A stretch of 64,000 nt of DNA from Rhizorhabdus histidinilytica (GCF_900167915.1 NZ_FUYM01000001.1:620001-684000); one strand, 5' to 3'. Shown: positions 8,261 through 16,824, numbered from the stretch's first letter. The notes: generated by a model not told the origin, from the letters alone. Translations and numbers: made by a program.

Positions 8261-9169
8261 ATGGGCATGAAATGGCTGAAGTCGACGGATTGCGTGGCGT
8301 TCGACGTGCGCGACAATGTCGCCCGGGTCACGCTGAACCGGCCCGAGAAGCGCAATGCCCTGTCCGCCCAGACGATCCGCGAGCTGCACGAGGCGCTGCT
8401 GGAGGCCGACGACCGGCGCGACGTCAACGCGATCCTGCTGTCGGGCGCCGGCAAGGATTTCTGCGCGGGATACGACCTGACCGACAGCTATGGCGGCGCG
8501 GCCGCGGCGGCGCCCGATTATGACGTCGACCAATATCGCACCCGCGCCGGCACCCTCGACGACGACATCTGGAATCTCGAGCGGCAGCAGGAACTCACGC
8601 TGATCATGCTCGATCTGCACAAGCCGATCGTCGCCAAGATCCAGGGCAATTGCCTGGCCGGCGGCACCGACCTGGCCTTTTCCTGCGATATCGTCCTCGC
8701 CGCCGATGATGCCCGGATCGGTTTTCCGGCGGCGCGCGCCAACGGCACCCCGCCGACCAATTTGTGGTTCTATCATTGCGGCCCGCAATGGTCGAAGCGG
8801 ATGCTGTTCACCGGCGATACCATCAGCGGGATCGATGCCGCGCGGATCGGCCTGGTGCTGGAAGCCTATCCCGCCGAGGAGATCGACGCCGAGGCTGACG
8901 AGGTGGTGCGTCGCATCGCCTGTGTGGATGCCGAGATATTGGCCACCCACAAGCGGGTGATCAACATGCAGATGGAACTGGCGGGCGCCAAGCTGTCGCA
9001 GCGCTATGCTGCCGAACTCGACGCGCGCGCCCATCTCAGCCAGGGACCGCGCCGCAGCCAGTTCCGCAAGGACATGGCGGAAAAGGGGCTCAAGGAGGCA
9101 CTGACCAACCGCGACGCGCCGTTCGGCAACAGCCGGGTAGCACTCCGGGCGCGCCGTCCGGTGAGCTGA
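8261..9169 (+). CDS. Crotonase-superfamily protein lacking both classical hydratase glutamates
   Basis: A 302-residue enoyl-CoA hydratase/isomerase-fold protein. The N-terminal VTLNRPEKRNAL and the oxyanion-hole region LAGGTDLAFSCD are clear. Where hydratases carry the first catalytic Glu this protein has Asp137, and the second Glu position in FPAARANG is Ala (about 157). It is therefore probably not a simple hydratase. Isomerase, hydrolase, decarboxylase or C-C cleavage chemistry are alternatives. The start at 8261 has GGAGAGGG upstream. Its stop directly abuts the stop of the convergent NTF2-like gene (shared TGATCA). Confidence 0.8.
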   Translation: MGMKWLKSTDCVAFDVRDNVARVTLNRPEKRNALSAQTIRELHEALLEADDRRDVNAILLSGAGKDFCAGYDLTDSYGGAAAAAPDYDVDQYRTRAGTLDDDIWNLERQQELTLIMLDLHKPIVAKIQGNCLAGGTDLAFSCDIVLAADDARIGFPAARANGTPPTNLWFYHCGPQWSKRMLFTGDTISGIDAARIGLVLEAYPAEEIDAEADEVVRRIACVDAEILATHKRVINMQMELAGAKLSQRYAAELDARAHLSQGPRRSQFRKDMAEKGLKEALTNRDAPFGNSRVALRARRPVS

Positions 9170-9598
9170 TCACCCCAGCGCCCGACCCCAGAATGCCTGG
9201 GCGTCGGCATCGAGCATGTCCGCGCCATAGGTGATGCGGCCGTCCTCGACGCGATAGAGCATCGCCCATTCATAACGTATGTCCTCGCCGGTCGCGCGGC
9301 TGCGGCGATAAGCGCGGGCCTGGACCAGCGCGCACTGCTCGTCGATCCCATGGATCGCGACGATCTCGTCGCTACGCTCGGAGATCGCCGCCGCGCAGCG
9401 GGCGACAAAATCTAGAAAGGCGTCGCGACCGACCAGCATCTCCTTTGTGCCGGAAGGACCGAACAGGCTGTAGCGGGCGTCGGGATGGATATGCGCCCAA
9501 CTGTCGGCGCGCGAACGGTCGATCGTCGCGATCGCATCCCATTCCTCGGCAGCGCCGAAGCGAAACACCGTCCGCAGCAGCTTCTCCGCTTCGTTCAT
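9170..9598 (-). CDS. NTF2-like (SnoaL-type) protein
   Basis: A 142-residue NTF2-fold protein with AAEEWDAIATIDR near the N-terminus and YRVEDGRITYG near the C-terminus. The ATG at 9598 is preferred because GAGGAAGG lies about five bases upstream; a TTG at 9613 is the alternative. It is the last gene after the crotonase, DUF35 and thiolase-like genes, 11 bp downstream of the latter. It may be an isomerase or dehydratase acting on the same intermediates, but no catalytic residue can be assigned. Confidence 0.75.
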   Translation of the reverse strand: MNEAEKLLRTVFRFGAAEEWDAIATIDRSRADSWAHIHPDARYSLFGPSGTKEMLVGRDAFLDFVARCAAAISERSDEIVAIHGIDEQCALVQARAYRRSRATGEDIRYEWAMLYRVEDGRITYGADMLDADAQAFWGRALG

Positions 9599-9609
9599 GC
9601 CAACCTTCC

Positions 9610-10761
9610 TCAACCGCGGGCGAGCACCACCGTCGCCTCGCTCGACAACACCCCGCCATTGCCATGCGCCACCGCCAGTTCGGCGCGCTTCAACTGACGC
9701 TCGCCGGCTTCGCCCCGCAACTGCCGGACCGCCTCGACCAGCAGGAACAGCCCGTACATGCCGGGATGCACGCAGGAGAGGCCACCGCCGTTGGTGTTGA
9801 CCGCCAGCCGTCCGCCCGGCGCGATCGCGCCGTCGGCGACGAAGCGGCCGCCTTCGCCCTTGGGGCAGAAGCCGAGATCCTCAAGGAACAGGATCGGGGT
9901 GATGGTGAAGGCGTCGTAGACCATCGCCAGATCGATGTCGGCCGCCGTCACCCCCGCCTGGGCGAAAGCCTGCGGACCTGAGATCGCAGCTCCCGTCACC
10001 GTCAGGTCGGGCATCGAGCTGATCTCACGATGGGTGACGGCATGCGCCGCGCCCAGCACCGGAATCGGCCGCCTGGCGCAGTCCCTGGCCCGGTCGGCCC
10101 GCACCATCACCACCGCCGCGGCGCCGTCGTTGAACAGGCAGCAGTCCCGCACGCTCAGCGGATCGGAGACCATCCGCGCCGCCAGCACCTCGTCGATCGT
10201 CAGCGGATCGCGCACCGCGGCCTCGGGGTTGAGCTGCGCCCAGCGCCGCGCCGCCACCGCCACCTCGGCGAGTTGGGCGCGCGTGGTGCCGTAGAGATGC
10301 ATGTGCCGGCTTGCCGCCAGCGCATAGGAGGAGATCGGTGCGACCGGCCGGTAGGGGGCTTCCCACGGGCTCTGGCGGGTCATGCCGACGCCGGGCGGCG
10401 GGTTGCTCGCCGGATTCGAGCCATAGGCGATCAGCGCGCAATCGATCAGCCCCGCTTCGAGCGCGAGCGCCGCCTGCTGGACATAGACCTCGAACGCCGA
10501 GCCGCCGGTGCGGTTGCAATCGACGACCTTTGGAGTGAGCCCGAGATATTCGGAAAGCTCCATGCCTCCCAACGCCTCATAGGGCGCCGAGGTGTAGAGC
10601 GCGTCGACGTCGGCCAGCGACAGGCCGGCATCGGCGAGCGCCAGCATCGCCGCGCGCGCGGCCATGTCGACGGCCGAGACGCCGGGGCACCTGCCGATGC
10701 CGAAGGTGGCGGCGCCGACGATCGCGGTGCGCCCGCGCGGGAAACCATGGCTCATGCTCAT
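9610..10761 (-). CDS. Thiolase-like protein without the cysteine nucleophile (possible retro-aldolase)
   Basis: A 383-residue protein with the SCP-x/lipid-transfer thiolase fold. The position that holds the nucleophilic Cys in true thiolases reads N84-R-T-G-G-S. The C-terminal Cys is also missing (AHGNGG), while the histidine motif CVHPG remains. Cys-less thiolase-like proteins paired with DUF35 partners are known in steroid side-chain degradation (Ltp2 with ChsH2), where they act as aldolases. The start overlaps the DUF35 gene's stop by ATGA, supporting a complex. Aldolase function is an inference; acyltransferase activity of the classical kind is unlikely. Confidence 0.8.
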   Translation of the reverse strand: MSMSHGFPRGRTAIVGAATFGIGRCPGVSAVDMAARAAMLALADAGLSLADVDALYTSAPYEALGGMELSEYLGLTPKVVDCNRTGGSAFEVYVQQAALALEAGLIDCALIAYGSNPASNPPPGVGMTRQSPWEAPYRPVAPISSYALAASRHMHLYGTTRAQLAEVAVAARRWAQLNPEAAVRDPLTIDEVLAARMVSDPLSVRDCCLFNDGAAAVVMVRADRARDCARRPIPVLGAAHAVTHREISSMPDLTVTGAAISGPQAFAQAGVTAADIDLAMVYDAFTITPILFLEDLGFCPKGEGGRFVADGAIAPGGRLAVNTNGGGLSCVHPGMYGLFLLVEAVRQLRGEAGERQLKRAELAVAHGNGGVLSSEATVVLARG

Positions 10762-11126
10762 GCCGGCACGAAGACGAGCAGCGGCTTGTCCCCCTCCTGG
10801 ACGATGCGCGCGGCGACATCCATGCCGATGCGGACCGCATCCACATCGGCCCCGTCGATCCGGCTCATCAGTCGCGGGCCCTCGGCCAGGTCGACCAGCA
10901 CGACATTGTAGCTGTCCGCGGGGTCCTTCTTGCGGACGACGGTGACGGCGTGGACGACGCCCTTGCCCGACGCCTCCACCCATTCGAGGTCGTCGGCGCC
11001 GGTGCCGGGCTCGACGATACGCGGGTAGAAGACATGGCCGCCAGTCGACCGGCTGCGCTGGATCATGAAGCGCCCTTCGGCCAGATGCGCGCGCCACTCC
11101 GCTTCGGGGTGGATCATAGCGGTCAT
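10758..11126 (-). CDS. DUF35-type OB-fold protein lacking the zinc-ribbon cysteines
   Basis: A 122-residue OB-fold protein of the DUF35/ChsH2 C-terminal type. It has the FYPRIVEPGTG segment, the central SGKGVVHAVTVVR and a C-terminal DVAARIVQEGDKPLLVF. The four Cys of the usual N-terminal rubredoxin-like zinc ribbon are absent, so only the OB-fold is preserved. It overlaps the crotonase stop upstream and the thiolase-like start downstream (ATGA both times). DUF35 proteins bind acyl-CoA substrates and partner thiolase-like enzymes, and that is the expected role here. An ATG at 11117 is an alternative start. Confidence 0.83.
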   Translation of the reverse strand: MTAMIHPEAEWRAHLAEGRFMIQRSRSTGGHVFYPRIVEPGTGADDLEWVEASGKGVVHAVTVVRKKDPADSYNVVLVDLAEGPRLMSRIDGADVDAVRIGMDVAARIVQEGDKPLLVFVPA

Positions 11127-11893
11127 TCTCCCCTGAAGACCGGCTTGCGCTTCTCGCGGAAGGCGCGGAGGCCTTCCTCATGGTCCTCGCTGCGGCTCGC
11201 GATCGGCTGCATGGTGAACTCCATGTCGAGATATTGCTCGAAGCCGGCGTTCCAGGAGAGGTCGAACTGGCGCTTGGCGAGGCCCATCGCGATGCTCGGG
11301 CCGGCGGCGAAGCTCTCGGCCAGCTCCATCGCGCGTTCCATCAGCTTGTCGTCGGTGGTCTTCTCGAGCACCAGGCCCAGCGACAGCGCCTCGTCTGCGC
11401 CGATGATCCGGCCCGAATAGACCAGCTCCTTGGCCTTCTGGACGCTGATCTGCTGGCGGAGCTGCCAGACCAGGCCGCCGTCCGGCGCCAGCGCGATGTT
11501 GCGGAAGATCGCGGCGAACCGGGCCTTCTCGGCCGCCAGCACGACGTCGCAGGCGAGCGCGTAGGACCAGCCTACCCCGACGCACACGCCCGGCACCGCC
11601 GCGATGGTCGGCTTCTTGAGCGTGTGGATCGCCCGCGCGATGCGGTTGAGCGTGTGCATACGGTCCATCGATCCGACCACGCCGCCCCGGCCCATGCCGC
11701 CGACGTCCATGCCCGAGCAGAAGGCGCCGTTCGCGCCGGTCAGGATCGCGGCGCGGATCTCATGGTCGAGCGCGATCTGCTCGAAGGCGCCATAGAGCTG
11801 GCCACGCATCTCCTGGGTGATCGCGTTCCTGGTTTCGGGGCGGTCGAGCGTCACGATCGCGACCGCTCCCCGCTTCTCCACACTGATCGTCAT
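11123..11893 (-). CDS. Enoyl-CoA hydratase/isomerase family protein, isomerase-like active site
   Basis: A 256-residue crotonase. The N-terminus has VTLDRPETRNAI. The first hydratase Glu is replaced by Ser110, but Asp138 in IALAPDGG matches the catalytic Asp of PaaG and dodecenoyl-CoA isomerases. Double-bond isomerisation is therefore more likely than hydration. The start at 11893 removes a long unconserved leader. It leads the four-gene cluster with DUF35, the thiolase-like protein and the NTF2-like protein, and is divergent from the thiolase at 12055. Confidence 0.83.
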   Translation of the reverse strand: MTISVEKRGAVAIVTLDRPETRNAITQEMRGQLYGAFEQIALDHEIRAAILTGANGAFCSGMDVGGMGRGGVVGSMDRMHTLNRIARAIHTLKKPTIAAVPGVCVGVGWSYALACDVVLAAEKARFAAIFRNIALAPDGGLVWQLRQQISVQKAKELVYSGRIIGADEALSLGLVLEKTTDDKLMERAMELAESFAAGPSIAMGLAKRQFDLSWNAGFEQYLDMEFTMQPIASRSEDHEEGLRAFREKRKPVFRGE

Positions 11894-12054
11894 CTGGGCG
11901 CTCCAAGCCGAATTTCGACGCCCGGTGTGTTGGCGCGGGGTGCGATGGTCAAGCGAGCCGGGAAACATCGCAGACGTGATGAGCGCGGCCGACGATGGCA
12001 AGCGGCGGGCCCGGCGATTATCTCGCGCTCAGGTTGCGGGAGGACAGGACGGAC

Positions 12055-13233
12055 ATGAAGGAAGCGGCGATCGTCGCCACCGCGCGGACCCCGATCGGCA
12101 AGGCCCATCGCGGTTCGCTCAACAACGTCCATGGCGCCACCATGGCCGGCCATGCGATCGCGGCCGCGGTGTCGCGCGCCGGGATCGATCCGGGCGAGGT
12201 CGAGGACGTGCTGCTCGGCTCGGCGCGCTGCGAAGGCGCGGTCGGATCGAATATCGCGCGGCAGGCGGCGCTGCGGGCCGGCCTGCCGGTCGAGGTGTGC
12301 GGCGTCACGCTCGACCGCAAATGCTCGTCGGGCCTGCAGACCATCGCCTTCGCCGCCCAGCGCATCCGGGCCGGAGAGGGCGGCATCTACGTCGTCGGCG
12401 GCGTCGAGACGGTGTCGCTGGTCGATCCGCACCGCAACGCGTTCCGCACCCGGGACGACTGGCTGGTCGAGCACAAGCCCGAAATCTACATGGCGATGAA
12501 CCTGACCGGCGACATCGTCGCCCGCCGCTACGGCGTCAGCCGCGAGGCGCAGGACGAATTCGCGGTGGCGAGCCAGGCGCGCGCCGCCGCCGCCCAGGAG
12601 CTGGGCCATTTCGATGCGGAGATCGTGCCGATCGACGTCACCCGCAACCTCGTCGACAAGGCGCTGGCGGTGACCGGGCAGGAGGAGGTCCGGTTCGGGC
12701 GCGACGAGTGCAACCGGCCGGGCACCGACGTCGAAGGGCTGGCGAGGCTCCAGCCGCTGTTCGAGGGCGGCACCGTCACCGCCGGCAATTGCAGCCAGCT
12801 TTCGGACGGGTCGAGCGTCTGCGTGGTGATGGACGCCGACGAGGCGGCACGGCGCGGCATCCCGATCCTCGGCCTCTACAAGGGGATGCAGGTCGCGGGT
12901 TGCGAGCCCGACGAGATGGGGATCGGCCCGGTGTTCGCGGTGCCGAAGCTGCTCGATCGCGCGGGGCTGTCGGTCGACGACATCGACCTGTGGGAGCTCA
13001 ACGAGGCCTATGCCAGCCAGGCGCTCTATTGTCGCGATCGGCTTGGCATCCCGCAGGAACGGCTCAACGTCGACGGCGGCGCGATCGCGCTCGGCCATCC
13101 ATTCGGCATGACCGGTTCCCGGATGACGGGCCATGCCCTGCTCGCCGGCCGCCGGCTCGGCGCCCGCAATGCGGTGGTGACGATGTGCATCGGCGGCGGG
13201 ATGGGGGCGGCGGCGCTGTTCGAGCTGGTCTGA
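12055..13233 (+). CDS. Thiolase (acetyl-CoA acyltransferase)
   Basis: A 392-residue thiolase with all catalytic landmarks: nucleophile Cys90 in DRKCSSGLQ, His in ALGHPFGMTG and the C-terminal Cys in MCIGGGMG. It should cleave 3-oxoacyl-CoA to acetyl-CoA (or propionyl-CoA) and a shortened acyl-CoA. The start at 12055 has AGGACAGG upstream. It is separated from the divergent crotonase by 161 bp and followed after 132 bp by the E1-alpha gene, so the next genes may have their own promoter. Confidence 0.93.
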   Translation: MKEAAIVATARTPIGKAHRGSLNNVHGATMAGHAIAAAVSRAGIDPGEVEDVLLGSARCEGAVGSNIARQAALRAGLPVEVCGVTLDRKCSSGLQTIAFAAQRIRAGEGGIYVVGGVETVSLVDPHRNAFRTRDDWLVEHKPEIYMAMNLTGDIVARRYGVSREAQDEFAVASQARAAAAQELGHFDAEIVPIDVTRNLVDKALAVTGQEEVRFGRDECNRPGTDVEGLARLQPLFEGGTVTAGNCSQLSDGSSVCVVMDADEAARRGIPILGLYKGMQVAGCEPDEMGIGPVFAVPKLLDRAGLSVDDIDLWELNEAYASQALYCRDRLGIPQERLNVDGGAIALGHPFGMTGSRMTGHALLAGRRLGARNAVVTMCIGGGMGAAALFELV

Positions 13234-13365
13234 CACCGGCGCGAGGCCAAGCCTTCACAACCGCGATATCCTTCCGCGCCGGCCGCGCGGGGACTGCCAA
13301 GCGACGCCGAACATGGCAGAGCAGGGTTCGAACGACCGGTGCGCCGGAAACAGAAAGGCTGATCG

Positions 13366-14346
13366 ATGACCAACAGGGCCGTGCCCGACGCCGGGACCCA
13401 GATCGAGATCTACCGCCGCATGGCGCTGATCAAGGCCAATGACGAACGCTCGCGCAAGGTGATCATGACCGGCCGCCTGGTCATGCCCTATTACAGCCCG
13501 CGCGGGCAGGAGGTGATCCCCAGCGCGATCTCGGTCAACCTGACCGACGAGGATTATGTCTGCACCATCTATCGCGGCAGCCATGACCAGCTCGCCAAGG
13601 GGCTGCCGCTCAAGGACCTGTGGGCCGAGGTCGCCGGACGCACCACCGGCACCTGCAAGGGCAAAGGCGGCCCGATGCACGTCACCTACCCGACCAAGGG
13701 GATCATGGTGACGACCGGCATCGTCGGATCGACCATGCCGATCGCCAACGGCCTCGCCTGGGCCTCGCAGCTGCGTGGCGACGGACGGGTGACGGTCGCC
13801 AATTTCGGCGACGGCGCCGCGAATATCGGCGCCTTCCACGAATCGCTCAACCTGGCGTCGGTGTGGAAGCTGCCGGTGATCTTCGTGTGCCAGAACAACG
13901 AATGGGGCGAGCACACCGCCTATGACAAGACCAGCAACGTCAGGGTCGCCGATCGCGCCGCCGCCTATGGGATTCCGGGCGAGCGCGTCGACGGCAACGA
14001 TCCCTTCGCGATGTACGCCGCCGCCCGCGAGGCGATCGAGCGCGCCCGCGCCGGCGAGGGGCCGACGCTGATCGAGGCGATGACCTACCGTTTCCACGGT
14101 CACGTCTTCGGCGACCAGGACGCCTATATGGACAAGGAGCGCAAGGCGCGGGCGATGGCCGATGATCCGGTGCCCCGTTTCCGCGCCCGGCTGATCGCCG
14201 ACGGCGTCGCCAGCGAGGAGCAGCTCGCCGAGATGGAGGCCGGAATCGAGGCGCAGATCGACGAAGCGGTCGAATTCGCGCTCGCCAGCGACTTCCCCGG
14301 TGTCGAGGAACTGAAGCGCGACGTGTTCGCGGAGGAGCTCAACTGA
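13366..14346 (+). CDS. Thiamine-diphosphate-dependent dehydrogenase E1, alpha subunit
   Basis: A 326-residue E1 alpha of the pyruvate/acetoin/branched-chain 2-oxoacid dehydrogenase group. The ThDP motif starts with GDG at 148-150 and ends with NN at 177-178. KGKGGPMH near residue 99 is typical of pyruvate/acetoin E1. The stop overlaps the E1-beta start (TGATG). The partner genes are E1 beta and a lone lipoyl domain; no E2 or E3 is nearby. Substrate could be a 2-oxoacid or acyloin produced by the surrounding pathway. Confidence 0.92.
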   Translation: MTNRAVPDAGTQIEIYRRMALIKANDERSRKVIMTGRLVMPYYSPRGQEVIPSAISVNLTDEDYVCTIYRGSHDQLAKGLPLKDLWAEVAGRTTGTCKGKGGPMHVTYPTKGIMVTTGIVGSTMPIANGLAWASQLRGDGRVTVANFGDGAANIGAFHESLNLASVWKLPVIFVCQNNEWGEHTAYDKTSNVRVADRAAAYGIPGERVDGNDPFAMYAAAREAIERARAGEGPTLIEAMTYRFHGHVFGDQDAYMDKERKARAMADDPVPRFRARLIADGVASEEQLAEMEAGIEAQIDEAVEFALASDFPGVEELKRDVFAEELN

Positions 14347-15350
14347 TGGCTACCCAGACCGCTGCCAAGCCCGCCAAGGCCAATATCCTCCAGGCGATCA
14401 ACGCCGCCATCGCCGACGCGATGGAGGCCGACGACAATGTCGTGGTGCTCGGCGAGGATGTCGCCGATCCCGAGGAAGGGGGCGTCTGCGGGGTGACCAA
14501 GGGCCTGTCGTCGCGCTTCGGCGATGCGCGCGTCCGTTCGACCCCGATCTCCGAGCAGGCGATCGTCGGCGCCGCGATCGGCGCTTCGCTGGTCGGCTTC
14601 AAGCCGGTCGCCGAGATCATGCTGATGAACTTCACGACGGTGGCGATGGACATGATCGTCAACCACGCCGCCAAGCTGCGCTTCATGTCGGGCGGCCAGA
14701 CCCATGTGCCGATCGTGATCCGCACCATGACGGGCACCGGCTTCGCCTCAGGCGGGCAGCATTGCGACTATCTGGAGGCGTGGTTCGCCCACACCGCCGG
14801 GATCAAGGTGGTGGCGCCGTCAAGCCCGCGCGACGCCTATGGACTGATGCGCAGCGCGATCGACGATCCCGATCCGGTGCTGTTCATCGAGAATCTGCCG
14901 ACCTACTGGACACCGGCCGAGGCGCCCGAGAAGGACCATCGCGTGCCGATCGGCAAGGCGAACCTGCTCAGCGAGGGCAACGACGTCACCATCATCGCCT
15001 ATGCCCGGATGATCCAGGAGGCGATGCCGGCGGTAGCCCAGCTCGCCGAGGCGGGGATCTCGGCCGAGCTGATCGACCTGCGCACCATCGCGCCCTGGGA
15101 TCGCGACACTGTGCTGGCGTCGGTCGCCAAGACCGGCCGGGCGATGATCGTGCATGAGGCCGTCACCCCGTTCGGGGTCGGCGCCGAGATCGCCTCGGTG
15201 CTGAACGAGGAGCTGTTCGGCAAGCTCAAGGCGCCGGTGAAGAGACTCGGCGGCGCCTTCTGCGCGGTGCCCTTCTCCAAGCCGCTGGAGACGGCCTTCG
15301 CGCCGCAGACCGCCGATATCGCCGCCGCCGCCAAGGCGTTGATGGCTTGA
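14346..15350 (+). CDS. Thiamine-diphosphate-dependent dehydrogenase E1, beta subunit
   Basis: A 334-residue transketolase-like E1 beta. The pyrimidine-binding domain starts with ILQAINAAIADAM and VVVLGEDV. STPISEQAIVGAAIG carries the conserved Glu that activates the thiamine, and the C-terminal domain has DLRTIAPWD. Translation is coupled to E1 alpha. A short alanine/lysine-rich N-terminus of about 12 residues is extra compared with many homologues. With E1 alpha it should form an alpha2beta2 decarboxylating component delivering an acyl group to a lipoyl domain. Confidence 0.92.
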   Translation: MATQTAAKPAKANILQAINAAIADAMEADDNVVVLGEDVADPEEGGVCGVTKGLSSRFGDARVRSTPISEQAIVGAAIGASLVGFKPVAEIMLMNFTTVAMDMIVNHAAKLRFMSGGQTHVPIVIRTMTGTGFASGGQHCDYLEAWFAHTAGIKVVAPSSPRDAYGLMRSAIDDPDPVLFIENLPTYWTPAEAPEKDHRVPIGKANLLSEGNDVTIIAYARMIQEAMPAVAQLAEAGISAELIDLRTIAPWDRDTVLASVAKTGRAMIVHEAVTPFGVGAEIASVLNEELFGKLKAPVKRLGGAFCAVPFSKPLETAFAPQTADIAAAAKALMA

Positions 15351-15389
15351 AGATTTTAGCCTGACGATTTTCCAGGGGAGTTACCGAAG

Positions 15390-15620
15390 ATGGCTGTTGA
15401 GGTTCTGTTGCCGAAGCTCGGCTTTTCGATGAACGAGGGCGTGCTCGCCGAGTGGCTGGTCGCCGACGGCGGCCAGGCGGTCGAGGGCGCGCCGCTCTAT
15501 GCGCTCGAATCCGAGAAATCGACCCAGGAGGTCGAGAGCCCGGCGACGGGTACGCTCAAGATCGTCGCCCAGGTCGGCGAGACCTATGAGGTCGGCGCGG
15601 TGCTGGCCGTGATCGAATGA
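15390..15620 (+). CDS. Stand-alone lipoyl/biotinyl-attachment domain protein
   Basis: The 76-residue product is a single lipoyl-type domain. The swinging-arm lysine is Lys43 in ESEKSTQEV, flanked by the usual hairpin, and the N-terminal VLLPKLGFSMNEG is characteristic of E2 lipoyl domains. Peripheral-subunit-binding and acyltransferase domains are absent. AGGGGAG lies upstream of the ATG. It follows E1 alpha/beta by 39 bp. It may act as a free acyl carrier, or supply an E2 encoded elsewhere. It overlaps the next gene by ATGA. Confidence 0.9.
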   Translation: MAVEVLLPKLGFSMNEGVLAEWLVADGGQAVEGAPLYALESEKSTQEVESPATGTLKIVAQVGETYEVGAVLAVIE

Positions 15621-15919
15621 CGGCGCGCTACAAATTGCATGTCTCCTCGCGTGCCCTGCCGGGCCGCGAAGAGGATTATGACCGCTGGTATGCCGAGACC
15701 CATGTCGCCGACATGCTGGCGCTGCCGGGCTTCCTCGCCTGCGACCGCTATCGCCAGCTCGATATGGAGGGGCGGCCGACCGGCGTATTCGTCGCCCTCT
15801 ACGAAGTGGAGACCGACGATCCCGCCGCGTTGCTGCAAAGCGTTTTCGCGGCGGTGCCGACAATGCGGCTGACCGACGCGATCGATCCCGACAGCGCGGC
15901 CTTCGCCTTCCTGCAATGA
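15617..15919 (+). CDS. EthD/dimeric alpha-beta barrel (ferredoxin-like fold) protein
   Basis: A 100-residue protein with the pattern YDRWYAETHVADMLALPGF, which is typical of EthD-like and related dimeric alpha+beta barrel proteins. Such proteins often accompany catabolic oxidoreductases, and some act as isomerases or decarboxylases. It overlaps the lipoyl gene upstream and the quinone reductase-like gene downstream (ATGA at both ends), so it belongs to the same translation unit. A specific reaction cannot be assigned. Confidence 0.75.
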   Translation: MTARYKLHVSSRALPGREEDYDRWYAETHVADMLALPGFLACDRYRQLDMEGRPTGVFVALYEVETDDPAALLQSVFAAVPTMRLTDAIDPDSAAFAFLQ

Positions 15920-16824
15920 CGATGCGCGCGGTCGCGATCCGAGGCTATGGCGGGCCGGACGTGCTCGAGTTCTGCACCTGGCCGCACCCCGTGCCGAAAC
16001 CCGGCGAGGCGGTGGTCGCGATCCGCGCCGCAGCGGTCAATCCGGCCGACGGCAAGTGGCGCGCCGGCATGTTCGCAAGCTTCGCGCCCGTCTCCTTTCC
16101 CCATATCCTCGGCTATGACATCGCCGGGGTGATAGTTGGCGGCGCGGGCCTTACGCCCGGAACCCGTGTGGCGGCCATGCTCGATCCATTCACCAAGGGC
16201 GGCTACGCCGAATATGTCGCGGTGGCCGCCGACAGGCTCGCCGCGATCCCGGATGGCCTGTCGTTCGAAACCGCGGCGGCGGTGCCGACGGCGGGGCTGA
16301 CCGGCGCCCAACTCGTCGAGCGCGCGGTCGACGCGCAGCCGGGCCAGAGCATCCTGCTGACCGGCGCGGTCGGCGCGGTCGGGCGTTTCGCGCTCGATGC
16401 GGCGCGGCGGCGCGAGGTGAAGGTCGTAGCGGCGGTGCGCGGGACGCGGAAGGACGAGGCGCTGGCGCTCGGCGCGGCGCAGGCGATCGCGCTTGGCGAG
16501 GAGGATTGGTCGGGCGCGCCCTTCGATCATGTCGTCGACACGGTCGGCGGCGATGCGGTCGCGGCGCTGTGCCGGCACCTCCGCCCCGGCGGCCGGATCG
16601 CCACCGCAGCGACCACGCCGATCGATCCGCAGGGCCTGGCCGCCACCCCCGAATTCTACGCCGTGGTCGCCGACGCCGAGCGGCTCGGGCGGCTGCTGGA
16701 CGCGGTGCGGAAGGGCGAGGTCGCGGTGCCGATCGCGCGGGTGATGCCGCTGGAGGAGGCCGCCGAGGCGCAGCGCCTCACCGATGCCGGCGGGGCCGGC
16801 GGCAAGATCATCCTGATGCCTTGA
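15916..16824 (+). CDS. Medium-chain (zinc-free) NADP-dependent quinone/alkenal oxidoreductase
   Basis: A 302-residue MDR-superfamily protein. The N-terminal GroES-like domain has VNPADGKWRAGMF and the YDIAGVI strand. The Rossmann domain has TGAVGAVGRFALDAA for NADP binding. The zinc ligands of alcohol dehydrogenases are missing, which points to the quinone-oxidoreductase or enoyl-reductase subfamily. It is the last gene of the E1/lipoyl operon. Its 3' end overlaps the end of the convergent CoA-ligase gene by 17 bp. Confidence 0.87.
   Translation: MTMRAVAIRGYGGPDVLEFCTWPHPVPKPGEAVVAIRAAAVNPADGKWRAGMFASFAPVSFPHILGYDIAGVIVGGAGLTPGTRVAAMLDPFTKGGYAEYVAVAADRLAAIPDGLSFETAAAVPTAGLTGAQLVERAVDAQPGQSILLTGAVGAVGRFALDAARRREVKVVAAVRGTRKDEALALGAAQAIALGEEDWSGAPFDHVVDTVGGDAVAALCRHLRPGGRIATAATTPIDPQGLAATPEFYAVVADAERLGRLLDAVRKGEVAVPIARVMPLEEAAEAQRLTDAGGAGGKIILMP

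Noticed and set aside
13366-15620. A complete acetoin or pyruvate dehydrogenase operon
   Set aside because: E1 alpha/beta and a lipoyl domain are present, but no E2 acyltransferase domain and no E3 are found, so the name is not justified.
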